Source of the DNA: Rhodoferax sp. WC2427
Lineage (GTDB): Bacteria; Pseudomonadota; Gammaproteobacteria; Burkholderiales; Burkholderiaceae_C
Length of the DNA stretch: 64,000 bases
Reading direction: 5' to 3'
Assembly (NCBI RefSeq): GCF_040822085.1
Contig: NZ_CP162006.1
Span: 3,038,001 to 3,102,000, forward strand
The notes beneath the pieces were generated by a model. That model saw nothing but the letters and a program-made list of their open reading frames with translations. It was not told the origin of the DNA and did no database searches. Below, in pieces: positions 50,490-58,526 of the stretch. The first letter of the stretch is position 1; every line of letters starts with the position of its first letter. The position numbers were made by a program, and so were the translations under genes.

Positions 50490-53309
50490 ATGACCAGCCC
50501 CACAGAAACCAAGTCCACCTGCCCGTACTGCGGTGTCGGTTGCGGCGTGATCATCGAATCCACCGGCGCGCAGATCACCGGTGTGCGCGGCGACCCCGAC
50601 CACCCGGCCAACTTTGGCCGCCTGTGCACCAAGGGCTCCACCCTGCACCACACCGCCACCGCGGCCGTGACGCTGCAAACCCGGCTGCTCCACCCGATGC
50701 AGCGGCTGCACCGCGGCCAAGCCCCGCAGCGCGTGTCGTGGGACCACGCCCTGGGCATGGCCACCCGCAAATTCGCCCAGGTGATCCAGGACCATGGCCC
50801 CGACGCAGTGGGTTTCTACATCTCGGGCCAGCTGCTCACCGAGGATTACTACGTCTTCAACAAGCTGGCCAAGGGCCTGATCGGCACCAACAACGTCGAC
50901 ACCAACTCGCGCCTGTGCATGAGCAGCGCGGTGGCCGGCTACAAAACCACGCTGGGCGCAGATTCCCCCCCGGCCTGCTACGACGACGTGAACCACACGC
51001 AGTGCATCTTCATTGTGGGCAGCAACACCGCCTGGGCCCACCCCATCCTGTTTCGCCGCATCGAAGACGCCAAGCGCGCCAACCCGGCAATGAAGATCAT
51101 CCTGGCCGACCCGCGCCGCACCGACACCGCCGAAATCGCCGACCTGCACCTGCCGATCCAGCCCGGCACCGACGTGATGCTTTTCAACGGCATGCTGCAC
51201 ATCATGCTGTGGGAGGGCTGGACGGATGCCGCCTACATAGCGGCCCACACCAACGACTTCGAGGCCCTGAAAGCCACCGTGCGCGACTGCACGCCCGAGC
51301 TGGTGGCGCAGATCTGCGGCATCACCAAGGAAGCGCTGCACCAGGCCGCCCAGTGGTTTGCCACCAGCAAAGCCACGCTCAGCCTGTACTGCATGGGCAT
51401 GAACCAGTCCAGCAGCGGCACGGCCAAGAACGCGGCGCTGATCAACCTGCACCTGGCCACCGCACAGATCGGCAAGCCCGGTGCGGGCCCGTTCTCGCTC
51501 ACCGGCCAGCCCAATGCCATGGGCGGGCGCGAAGTGGGCGGCATGGCGAACCTGCTCAGCGGCCACCGCGACCTGGCCAACCCGGCGCACCGCGCCGAGG
51601 TGGCCGCGCTGTGGGGTGTGGCGGATGTACCGTCGAAGCCCGGCAAAACCGCCATCGAGATGTTCCAGGCCGCCGCCGACGGTGAAATCAAGGCCCTGTG
51701 GATCGCCTGCACCAACCCCGCCCAGAGCATGCCCGACCAGACCACCGTGCGCCGGGCCCTGGAGCGCGCCGAGCTGGTCATCGTGCAAGAGGCCTTCAGC
51801 ACCACCACCACCTGCGAATACGCCGACCTGCTGCTGCCCGCCACCACCTGGGGCGAAAAGGTCGGCACCGTGACCAATTCCGAGCGCCGCATCAGCCGCG
51901 TGCGCCCCGCCGTGGCCGCGCCCGGCGAGACGCGCCACGACTGGTCGATCGCGGTGGAGTTTGCCCAGCGGCTGGAAAAAGAGCTGCCTCCACTCCCTCT
52001 CCCGCTTGCGGGAGAGGGCCGGGGTGAGGGGGATGTCCGCACCCTGTTCCCCTACCCCACCCCCGAATCCATCTGGAACGAGCACCGCGAATCCACCCGG
52101 GGCCGGGATCTGGACATCACCGGCATGAGCTACGCCATGCTGGACGCAGGTGCCCAGCAGTGGCCGCTGCGCACAGGCGAAACCACCGGCCAGGCGCGCC
52201 TGTACGAAAACGGCATCTTCCCCACGGCAGACGGCAAAGCTAAGTTTGCCAACACCGTCTACAAACCGGTAGCCGAGCCGCGCGAAGCCCGCTACCCGTT
52301 CTCGCTCACCACCGGCCGCCTGCGCGACCAGTGGCACGGCATGAGCCGCACCGGCACCCTGGGCCGCCTGTTCGGCCACGTGGCCGAGCCCAGCATCCAG
52401 ATGCACCCGCAAGACATGGCGCGCCGCCAGCTGACCGACGGGGACCTGGTCCACGTGACCAGCAAGCGCGGCTCCATCCTGGTGCCGCTGGTGGCCAGCA
52501 CCGAGGTGGCCATGGGCCAGACCTTCATCGCCATGCATTGGGGCGAAGAGTTCCTGAGCGGCGTGAGCGCCAACGGCGAGCGCCTGATGGGCGTGAACGC
52601 GCTGACCAATTCGGCGTTTTGCCCCACCTCCAAGCAACCCGAGCTCAAGCACACCGCCATCAAGATCCTAAAGGCCGAAATGCCCTGGTCGCTGCTGGGC
52701 GTGGCCTGGTTGCCCGAAGCGCAGGCGCTGGCCGCCCGCGAAAAGCTCAAGGGCCTGATGGCGCAATTCCCGTTTGCCAGCGTGGTGCCGTTTGGCCGCG
52801 AACGCACCGGCCTGCTGTTCCGCGCCGCCAGCCACGAGGCCGCACCCGACGAGGTTATCGCCCAGATCGAAGCCCTGCTGGGCCTGGGCGGCCTGGACGT
52901 GCTGCGCTACGCCGACAAAAAGAAGGGCCAGCGCCGTGCCGTCAAGCTGGAGCGCACGGCCGACAATGCAGAGCTCACCGGCTTCGTGCTGGCAGGCGAC
53001 ACCAGCGCCGAGGTCTGGATCAAAACCCTGCTGCAAGACCAGCTGCCCGCCCTGGCCTATGGCCGCCTGCTGCTGGTGCCCGGCAGCAAAGCCCCGGTGG
53101 CGGTGAAGGCCCGCGGCAAGCAGGTCTGCACCTGCTTCAACGTTACCGACGATGCCATCCGCGCCACACTGGTGGACTGCCGCGGCTTTGAAGACGAGCG
53201 CCTGGGCCAGTTGCAAACGGCGCTGAAGTGCGGCACCAACTGCGGCTCCTGCCTGCCCGAAGTGCGCAAAATGGTGCGTGCCAGCATGCCCACGGCGCAG
53301 GCTGCCTGA
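50490..53309 (+). CDS. nasA: Assimilatory nitrate reductase catalytic subunit
   Basis: A 939-residue molybdenum bis-MGD enzyme reducing nitrate to nitrite in the cytosol. The N-terminal [4Fe-4S] site is CPYCGVGCGVI with the fourth Cys in RLCTKGS. The Mo ligand Cys is in SRLCMSSAVAGYK. The molydopterin-binding C domain (HGMSRTGTLGRLFGHVAEP region) is followed by a BFD-type [2Fe-2S] segment VCTCFNVTDDAI...CGTNCGSCLP, typical of NasA types taking electrons through this extra cluster. Around residues 502-515 a palindromic REP-like element is inserted in frame, adding PLPLPLAGEGRGEG. No nitrate transporter gene is in the window. Confidence 0.95.
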   Translation: MTSPTETKSTCPYCGVGCGVIIESTGAQITGVRGDPDHPANFGRLCTKGSTLHHTATAAVTLQTRLLHPMQRLHRGQAPQRVSWDHALGMATRKFAQVIQDHGPDAVGFYISGQLLTEDYYVFNKLAKGLIGTNNVDTNSRLCMSSAVAGYKTTLGADSPPACYDDVNHTQCIFIVGSNTAWAHPILFRRIEDAKRANPAMKIILADPRRTDTAEIADLHLPIQPGTDVMLFNGMLHIMLWEGWTDAAYIAAHTNDFEALKATVRDCTPELVAQICGITKEALHQAAQWFATSKATLSLYCMGMNQSSSGTAKNAALINLHLATAQIGKPGAGPFSLTGQPNAMGGREVGGMANLLSGHRDLANPAHRAEVAALWGVADVPSKPGKTAIEMFQAAADGEIKALWIACTNPAQSMPDQTTVRRALERAELVIVQEAFSTTTTCEYADLLLPATTWGEKVGTVTNSERRISRVRPAVAAPGETRHDWSIAVEFAQRLEKELPPLPLPLAGEGRGEGDVRTLFPYPTPESIWNEHRESTRGRDLDITGMSYAMLDAGAQQWPLRTGETTGQARLYENGIFPTADGKAKFANTVYKPVAEPREARYPFSLTTGRLRDQWHGMSRTGTLGRLFGHVAEPSIQMHPQDMARRQLTDGDLVHVTSKRGSILVPLVASTEVAMGQTFIAMHWGEEFLSGVSANGERLMGVNALTNSAFCPTSKQPELKHTAIKILKAEMPWSLLGVAWLPEAQALAAREKLKGLMAQFPFASVVPFGRERTGLLFRAASHEAAPDEVIAQIEALLGLGGLDVLRYADKKKGQRRAVKLERTADNAELTGFVLAGDTSAEVWIKTLLQDQLPALAYGRLLLVPGSKAPVAVKARGKQVCTCFNVTDDAIRATLVDCRGFEDERLGQLQTALKCGTNCGSCLPEVRKMVRASMPTAQAA
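51993..52032. repeat. Intragenic REP-like palindrome inside nasA
   Basis: CCCTCTCCCGC (51995-52005) and GCGGGAGAGGG (52008-52018) form a perfect 11-bp stem with a TT loop, followed by CCGGGGTGAGGGG. This is a common proteobacterial REP-type repeat, normally intergenic. Here it is translated in frame as a Pro/Leu/Gly/Glu loop in NasA. Confidence 0.8.
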
Positions 53310-53370
53310 GCTGCGCCACCGTCATTCAGCAAATAACCCACCGTTATCAGCCATCCACGACAATCGCGCC

Positions 53371-54306
53371 ATGGGAATCAGCCAATACATCAAAGAAATC
53401 GGCCGTGGCAAAGACGGCGCACGCGCCTTGTCACGCGCTCAAGCCGCCGACCTGTTCGGCCAGGTGCTGGACGGCACCGTCACCGACCTGGAAGTGGGCG
53501 GCTTCTGCCTGGCCATGCGCATCAAGGGCGAAACCGAGCAGGAAATGGCCGGTTTTCTGGACGCAACCTACGCCCGCCTCACCATGGTGCCCGCCTGCGA
53601 CCGCCCGCTAGTCGTGCTGCCCAGCTACAACGGTGCCCGCAAGCTGCCGGTCCTCACGCCGCTGCTGGCTCTGCTTTTGGCGCGCGAAGGTCTGCCGGTG
53701 CTGGTCCACGGCACGGCCACCGAGTCCACCCGTATTTCTGCACAAAATGTGCTGCTAGCGCTAGGCACACCAGCACAAGCAGCTATCAAAAAAATAGCAA
53801 ACGGCACCGTGGCTTTTGCCACCACCGAGCTGCTCTGCCCCGGCCTGAAGCGCCTGCTGGACGTGCGCCGCGCGGTCGGCCTGCGCAACCCGGCCCACAG
53901 CCTGGTCAAACTGATGGCCCCCTGCAATGGCCCGGCCCTGGTGGTCAGCAGCTACACGCACCCCGAGTACGCCGTGTCCATGGCCGCCACCTTCGCGCTG
54001 ATGGAATCCAACGCCCTGCTGCTGCGCGGCACCGAAGGCGAAGTGGTGGCCGACGCCCGCCGCGCCCCGCAAATGACCGGCTACCTGCGCGGCCAGCCCC
54101 AGCTGATGCAGGAAGCCCAGTCCGGCCCGCTGGCGGCGGTGCCCGACCTGCCAAAAGAGATCGATGCCGACAGCACGGCCGCCTACATCCGCGACGTACT
54201 GGCCGGGCACAAACCCGTGCCCGCCCCCATCGCCCAGCAAGTGGCGCATATCTTGCGATTGACCCAGCAAGTGACACAACAAATAAACGAACCGGCCACC
54301 GTATGA
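53371..54306 (+). CDS. ybiB: YbiB family DNA-binding protein (anthranilate phosphoribosyltransferase-like)
   Basis: A 311-residue protein of the TrpD2/YbiB branch of the nucleoside phosphorylase/AnPRT fold, which binds nucleic acid rather than acting in tryptophan synthesis. It begins MGISQYIKEIGRGKDGARAL; VVLPSYNGARKLPVLTPLLA and VSSYTHPEYA are characteristic. It is embedded between nasA and cobA, a recurrent place for this family in Burkholderiales nitrate operons. Its stop overlaps the cobA start by 4 bp. A dispersed repeat lies in frame within it (53749-53802). The start at 53371 is preferred; an in-frame start 93 bp upstream overlaps nasA. Confidence 0.88.
   Translation: MGISQYIKEIGRGKDGARALSRAQAADLFGQVLDGTVTDLEVGGFCLAMRIKGETEQEMAGFLDATYARLTMVPACDRPLVVLPSYNGARKLPVLTPLLALLLAREGLPVLVHGTATESTRISAQNVLLALGTPAQAAIKKIANGTVAFATTELLCPGLKRLLDVRRAVGLRNPAHSLVKLMAPCNGPALVVSSYTHPEYAVSMAATFALMESNALLLRGTEGEVVADARRAPQMTGYLRGQPQLMQEAQSGPLAAVPDLPKEIDADSTAAYIRDVLAGHKPVPAPIAQQVAHILRLTQQVTQQINEPATV
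53749..53802. repeat. Dispersed palindromic spacer repeat, copy 12, inside ybiB
   Basis: GTGCTGCTAGCGCTAGGC, then ACACCAGCACAAGCAGCTATC and an AAAAAAATAGCAAA tail identical to the tail of intergenic copies. It is translated in frame as part of YbiB (around residues 127-144, including TPAQAAIKKIA). This is the only copy lying in a coding sequence. Confidence 0.65.
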
Positions 54307-55136
54307 AGCCCACCGACACATCCTTCCCCAGCAGCTTTGGCACCGTGAACCAGCTGACCCCCGCCAAAGCCGTGCACGGCGGCCAGTGCACCCTGGTCGG
54401 TGCCGGCCCGGGCGACCCCGAGCTGCTGACGCTCAAAGCCCTGAAAGCCATCCAGGCCGCCACCGTGCTGCTGGTGGACGACCTGGTGAGCGACGAGATC
54501 ACCGCCTTTGCCTCGCCCACGGCGCGTATCGTCCACGTGGGCAAGCGCGGCGGCTGCAAGTCCACCCCCCAGGCCTTCATCGAAAAATTGATGATCATGG
54601 CCGCCCGCGAAGGCGAAAACGTGGTGCGCCTCAAGGGCGGCGACCCCTTCATCTTTGGCCGTGGCGGCGAAGAAGTCGAACACCTGCAGGCTGCAGGCAT
54701 CCAGGTCAGCGTCATCAACGGCATCACCTCCGGCCTGGCCGCCGTCACCTCGCTGAACGTGCCCCTCACCCACCGCGAATACGCCCACGGCGTGGTCTTC
54801 GTCACCGGCCACGCCAAACCCAACGACGAAGGCACCGACTGGCAGGCCCTGGCCGCCACCGCCTTCAGCGCCAAGCTCACCCTGGTGATCTACATGGGCG
54901 TCAGCGGTGCCCGCCGGATCCAGGACGAACTGCTCACCGGCCTGCCCGCCAGCACGCCCGTGGCGGTGGTGCAAAACGTCTCGCTGGCGACCCAACGCCA
55001 CGTCGTGACCACCCTGGGTGCCTTGTTTGACACCATCGTGCGCGAACAACTCGGCAGCCCGTCCATCATGGTGGTGGGCGACGTGGTGCGCGGCATCCAG
55101 GTGGCGGTAGACGGCGCACGGGCGCAGGCCGCCTGA
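54303..55136 (+). CDS. cobA: Uroporphyrinogen-III C-methyltransferase (SUMT)
   Basis: A 277-residue SAM-dependent methyltransferase that makes precorrin-2, the branch point to siroheme. Seen are the N-terminal TLVGAGPGDPELLTLKALKA, VDDLVSDEI and the conserved RLKGGDPFIFGRGGEEVE; VTGHAKPN and VAVVQNVSLATQ follow. There is no CysG-type dehydrogenase/ferrochelatase domain, so siroheme completion needs another protein. Its place at the end of the nitrite/nitrate reductase operon fits siroheme supply for NirB. It overlaps ybiB by 4 bp. Confidence 0.94.
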   Translation: MKPTDTSFPSSFGTVNQLTPAKAVHGGQCTLVGAGPGDPELLTLKALKAIQAATVLLVDDLVSDEITAFASPTARIVHVGKRGGCKSTPQAFIEKLMIMAAREGENVVRLKGGDPFIFGRGGEEVEHLQAAGIQVSVINGITSGLAAVTSLNVPLTHREYAHGVVFVTGHAKPNDEGTDWQALAATAFSAKLTLVIYMGVSGARRIQDELLTGLPASTPVAVVQNVSLATQRHVVTTLGALFDTIVREQLGSPSIMVVGDVVRGIQVAVDGARAQAA

Positions 55137-55153
55137 AGGCCCGACGAGACAAT

Positions 55154-55181
55154 GTTGGGGCGCAGCCATGCAGGCCCCAAC
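55154..55181 (+). terminator. Hairpin after cobA
   Basis: A perfect 8-bp stem GTTGGGGC/GCCCCAAC around a 12-base loop, 18 bp after the cobA stop. No T-run follows directly, so terminator strength is uncertain. Confidence 0.4.
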
Positions 55182-55271
55182 CGCCTGGAAAGTGATGTCG
55201 GATTTTTTTACAATGCCGGGACTTTTTGCACACAAATTGAAAGTGGAAATCCGCGTAGGTCCTTTAAGCTG

Positions 55272-55299
55272 TTGAATTGCTTGCTTATTTTTTTATAAT
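55272..55299 (+). promoter_or_regulatory. Sigma70 promoter of the PqqD/HprK-type cassette
   Basis: -35 TTGAAT (55272-55277), 16-bp spacer, perfect -10 TATAAT (55294-55299), inside an A/T-rich stretch that contrasts with the GC-rich surroundings. It lies ~80 bp before the first cassette gene. The region 55137-55379 has no other visible gene. Confidence 0.6.
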
Positions 55300-55379
55300 T
55301 TAAGTAAGGCACAATATTTGCTGCATTCAGGCTAACAACCCGAATTCAGCGGCCGCTCCAAGAACGCTCAGGACTACCT

Positions 55380-56015
55380 ATGTCAAAGAATCCCCACACT
55401 TCAACGCCCGAAACCGAAACAGCCGACATGCAGAGCGGCACCTCCGGTCTTGCCTCCGATGCCATGGCCCGCCGTCGCATGCTGTTGAAGAGCCTGGGCA
55501 AAGGTTCTTCCGTGATTGCCGCCGCGGCCGTTCCCATGCACACCCTGGCAGCGACAGGCACACTGGCCAAAACCATCAATGGCACCCGTTGCACCATCTC
55601 CAGCATGGCCTCCGGCGTGCACTCCAAGGACACCACGACGGAACAGTGCATCGGCCTGAAGCCTTCCAAGTTCGCTGTCGCCCCAACCAATTGGCCCAAC
55701 ACGACCTTCGACGCGCCAACCGGTTCCTACATCGTGACGAGCGCGGGCATCACCAGCTTCAGAAATACTTCGCCGTTCAATACCGTGTTCGGCGGGAGCA
55801 TCGCCACCCCCTTGTCCACCATCCTGTCCACCGCGCAAAATTCAGACGAAGCTGTGTGGGTTACCGCGCTGTTGAACGCCATCATTTGCGCCTCTGGCAT
55901 CACCAGCACGGGGGTCAAGAACTTCCCCTACACCCCGGCGCAAGTGATCGGCCTGTATGCATCCAACCCCACCGCTGCGGTGGCGTTTTTCAGAGCCAAC
56001 CTGCAAAGCTTCTAA
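55380..56015 (+). CDS. Tat-type exported protein of unknown function, candidate substrate of the cassette
   Basis: A 211-residue protein. A 30-residue polar leader precedes a twin-arginine-like signal RRRMLLKSLGKG (31-42), a hydrophobic stretch SSVIAAAAVP and a possible cleavage site after TLA near 57. The mature part is rich in Thr, Ser, Ala and Asn, has three cysteines (71, 90, 170) and ends RANLQSF. No family is recognised. It is the first gene behind a good promoter and is followed by PqqD-like, HprK-like and nucleotidyltransferase genes. This suggests, but does not show, that it is the modified or exported product. The Tat motif is inexact (no S/T before RR). Confidence 0.7.
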   Translation: MSKNPHTSTPETETADMQSGTSGLASDAMARRRMLLKSLGKGSSVIAAAAVPMHTLAATGTLAKTINGTRCTISSMASGVHSKDTTTEQCIGLKPSKFAVAPTNWPNTTFDAPTGSYIVTSAGITSFRNTSPFNTVFGGSIATPLSTILSTAQNSDEAVWVTALLNAIICASGITSTGVKNFPYTPAQVIGLYASNPTAAVAFFRANLQSF

Positions 56016-56032
56016 CGCGCAGGCATTCAAAA

Positions 56033-56323
56033 ATTCCACACCACACCCGCTACAGCATCAATCCTGCCACCAGTTTGCACTGGGCTTCGTGGGATGATGC
56101 CTATGTCGTCTTTGACGAAGGGTCGGGTCAAACCCACCAAATGGATTCGGTCCGGGCCTTCGTGCTGGACCGGCTATGCGAAGGCGTGCAAAGCACGGAC
56201 AAGCTGGCGGCAGAGCTTGCCAGCATTCCTGCGCTGGCCGATACTTCCGGCTTGGCTGCATTGGTTGAAACCATTTTGGATGAATTTTGTGGGCATGGAT
56301 TGGCGGAAGTGGCTAGCGCGTGA
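56033..56323 (+). CDS. PqqD-like peptide chaperone (HPr-rel-A system type), apparent ATT start
   Basis: About 96 residues with the PqqD winged-helix fold: YSINPATSLHWASWDDAYVV, FDEGSGQTHQMDSVRAFVLDRL, then a helical C-terminal half. PqqD proteins are RiPP recognition elements that bind precursor peptides. The closest named type is the PqqD family of HprK-related kinase A cassettes, ~90 aa. No ATG, GTG or TTG is available upstream of the conserved core; the first Met in frame lies half-way in. The ATT at 56033 has CGCAGG upstream at suitable spacing and gives the expected length, so a rare ATT start is proposed. The stop overlaps the kinase start by 4 bp. Confidence 0.75.
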   Translation: MPHHTRYSINPATSLHWASWDDAYVVFDEGSGQTHQMDSVRAFVLDRLCEGVQSTDKLAAELASIPALADTSGLAALVETILDEFCGHGLAEVASA

Positions 56324-57237
56324 AATTGGAAAAACTGTCGGCATCCGCCGTTCAAAATAAACTCAAAAGCAATGGGCTGATTCTGAAAATCGGCCCATTT
56401 TCATTTCGGATTATTTCGCCGATTGCGTCCGTCGCAGACGGTCTGGTCGCCCTGTACGCCAACCACGTGGTGCTGGACGACAGCCACTTCGTGGACTACA
56501 CCGTCACGATCGCCTCTGCTTCCGGCTGGCGGCGCTGGACCCGACGCCAGGCGATTTTCCAATTCGACGGCATGGAACCCTTTATTCCTTTGCCCGAAGA
56601 CCACGCCTTTCCCCTGCTGGAATGGTCAATGAACTGGTGCATCGCCATGCACGCCCACCACTACCTGCTGCTGCATTCCGCGGTGATCGAAAAAGAAGGC
56701 TGTGCCGTGGTCATGCCGGCCCCACCCGGCTCGGGCAAAAGCACCCTCTGTGCGGGCCTGGTACACCGTGGCTGGCGGCTGCTGTCGGATGAGCTGGCGC
56801 TGATTTCGCTCACTGGCACCGCCATTACGCCGCTGGGCCGCCCCATCAGTCTGAAAAACCAATCGATTGAAGTGATGCGCAGCTTCGTGCCCGGTGCCGT
56901 GTTCAGCAAGGAGGTACTCGATACCTCCAAAGGCCGGGTGTCTCTGATGAAAGTGCCCACGGCACATACCGAGCGGATCCAGGAAACCGCCCAGCCCCGC
57001 TGGGTGGTCTTCCCGAAATATGTGGCGGGCTCCTTGCCCCAGATGGTGCCACGCTCCAAGGCCAACAGCATGCTGGAACTGGGCCGCAACTCGTTCAACT
57101 ACATGGTGCTGGGCCTCAAAGGCTTTGAGGTGCTCTCCAAGGTGATCGATGCCAGCGATTGCTACGACTTTCAGTACAGCCAGCTCGACGACGCGGTGGC
57201 CGCATTCGATGATCTGGTCGCCAGGAGAAACGATTGA
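56320..57237 (+). CDS. HprK-related kinase A
   Basis: A 305-residue protein with an N-terminal ~110-residue domain and an HPr kinase-like P-loop domain. Walker A is APPGSGKST (134-142), preceded by LLLHSAVIEKEGCAVV as in HprK, and SDELALI (156-162) is in the position of the second acidic motif. No PTS or HPr gene is nearby. Related kinases in lasso-peptide clusters phosphorylate the C-terminal Ser of the peptide, so a peptide or protein substrate is more likely than HPr. Start is GTG overlapping the PqqD stop (GTGA). Confidence 0.87.
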   Translation: MKLEKLSASAVQNKLKSNGLILKIGPFSFRIISPIASVADGLVALYANHVVLDDSHFVDYTVTIASASGWRRWTRRQAIFQFDGMEPFIPLPEDHAFPLLEWSMNWCIAMHAHHYLLLHSAVIEKEGCAVVMPAPPGSGKSTLCAGLVHRGWRLLSDELALISLTGTAITPLGRPISLKNQSIEVMRSFVPGAVFSKEVLDTSKGRVSLMKVPTAHTERIQETAQPRWVVFPKYVAGSLPQMVPRSKANSMLELGRNSFNYMVLGLKGFEVLSKVIDASDCYDFQYSQLDDAVAAFDDLVARRND

Positions 57238-58313
57238 GCACCCCGCTTTTAACGGCTGTCTGGGCCGAGCCCGGTTGGCGGCCTCAATTGTCGGTCCGCG
57301 AGTGGGAGGCCTTGTTCGGCCAGGCACGCCAATCCAGCCTGCTGGCACGCCTGGCCTACCTGCACGTGGACAAGGGGCTTCTGCCCGAGGTACCCGACGG
57401 TCCACGCCCCCACCTCGAAGGCGCCTTGCGGCTCGCGGACCGGCAGCAGCACGAGGTGCGCTGGGAGGTCGATTGCATCCGCCGGGCCTTGCGCGGTGTG
57501 GACACCCCCATCGTGCTGCTCAAGGGCGCGGCCTACCTGATGGCCGACCTGTCCACCGCGCGGGGCCGCTTGTTTTCCGACATCGACATCCTGGTACCCC
57601 ACGACCGCATAGCAGACACCGAAAGCGCACTGTTCGGTGCGGGCTGGATCTCCGACGAGCGGGATGCCTACAACGAGCGCTACTACCGGGAATGGATGCA
57701 CGAAATCCCCCCGCTGCGGCATATCCACCGCCAGTCGTATATCGACCTGCACCACACCATCACCCCGCCTACTTCGCGGTTCAAGGTGGATGGCCAGGAA
57801 CTGCTGCGCAACATCCAGCCCCTGGCAGGCTACCCCGGGCTGTATGTGCTGGCCCCCGTGGACATGGTGCTGCACAGCGCGGTGCACCTTTTCCAGGAAG
57901 GTGAGTTCGGCCATGGCCTGCGCGACCTACTGGACCTGCACGACCTGTTCGCCGACTTCCAGGGCCGTCCCGGTTTTTGGGATGCCTTGCTGAACCGTGC
58001 CGACGGGCTGGGCCTGCAGATCCCCTTGTTTCACGCCACCTTCCATCTGCGACGTCTGTTCCAATTCAGCCCACCGCCCCAGTTCCTTGAGCGGCTGGAG
58101 AAGATGGGCCCCAACCCAGTATCCCGCACGCTGATGGCCTGGATGCTGGGCCTGGCGCTACGACCCGACCACCCCAGCTGCGACAGCCGCTGGACCGGGC
58201 TGGCGCGCTGGCTGCTGTACGTGCGCTCGCACGCACTGCGCATGCCCATGCGCCTGCTGGTACCGCACTTGCTGCGTAAATCCTGGATGCAGCGCTTTCC
58301 CCAAAAGCCCTAG
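57234..58313 (+). CDS. Nucleotidyltransferase family protein (PF14907-like)
   Basis: A 359-residue protein with a polymerase-beta-type nucleotidyltransferase core: VLLKGAAYLM then GRLFSDIDILV (111-121), whose Asp116 and Asp118 would bind the catalytic metals. A mixed helical C-terminal part follows, containing HHTITPPTSRFKVDG and several Trp/Leu-rich helices. Members accompany HprK-like kinases and PqqD proteins in cassettes and in some lasso-peptide clusters, where they modify the phosphate added by the kinase. Start is TTG overlapping the kinase stop (ATTGA). A strong hairpin follows the stop by 8 bp. Confidence 0.85.
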   Translation: MSTPLLTAVWAEPGWRPQLSVREWEALFGQARQSSLLARLAYLHVDKGLLPEVPDGPRPHLEGALRLADRQQHEVRWEVDCIRRALRGVDTPIVLLKGAAYLMADLSTARGRLFSDIDILVPHDRIADTESALFGAGWISDERDAYNERYYREWMHEIPPLRHIHRQSYIDLHHTITPPTSRFKVDGQELLRNIQPLAGYPGLYVLAPVDMVLHSAVHLFQEGEFGHGLRDLLDLHDLFADFQGRPGFWDALLNRADGLGLQIPLFHATFHLRRLFQFSPPPQFLERLEKMGPNPVSRTLMAWMLGLALRPDHPSCDSRWTGLARWLLYVRSHALRMPMRLLVPHLLRKSWMQRFPQKP

Positions 58314-58321
58314 AACGCAAA

Positions 58322-58352
58322 AAGCCCCTGCGCTGGCACGGCGCAGGGGCTT
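58322..58352. terminator. Strong bidirectional-type hairpin after the cassette
   Basis: A 12-bp stem AAGCCCCTGCGC/GCGCAGGGGCTT with a 7-base loop. The A5 run on its left (58319-58323) makes it a good terminator for minus-strand transcription; on the plus strand it ends the nucleotidyltransferase transcript less ideally. Confidence 0.7.
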
Positions 58353-58377
58353 GGTCGGAAAGCGAATGGCTTACATG

Positions 58378-58468
58378 TTCGATCATTCTCTTTCGATCGG
58401 TCCAAAACCCGCATGTACAAACGATTCTTCGTTCTACATACTATCTCTATGGCTCCATTTATGGCTCC
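58378..58468. repeat. Paired direct repeats near the presumed element edge
   Basis: TTCGATC occurs at 58378-58384 and 58392-58398, and ATGGCTCC at 58449-58456 and 58461-58468 (12-bp period). They lie in a gene-free, AT-richer stretch between the two hairpins. They could be recombinase arm-binding sites or chance repeats; no att core can be named. Confidence 0.3.
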
Positions 58469-58476
58469 TTGAATTC

Positions 58477-58508
58477 AAAAGGGCCACTGTATTCAGCAGC
58501 CCTTTTTT
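58477..58508. terminator. Bidirectional terminator after the capsid gene
   Basis: Stem AAAAGGGC/GCCCTTTT (58477-58484 and 58499-58506) with a 14-base loop and T-runs on both strands (T6 on plus, T4 on minus). It ends the capsid transcript 19 bp after its stop. Confidence 0.7.
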
Positions 58509-58526
58509 CAACTGAATAGCAAGCTA

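Noticed and set aside
58353..58526. A tRNA gene or att core as the integration site
   Set aside because: No cloverleaf or TTC-loop pattern was found, and the direct repeats TTCGATC and ATGGCTCC are too short to call an att site without the other element end.
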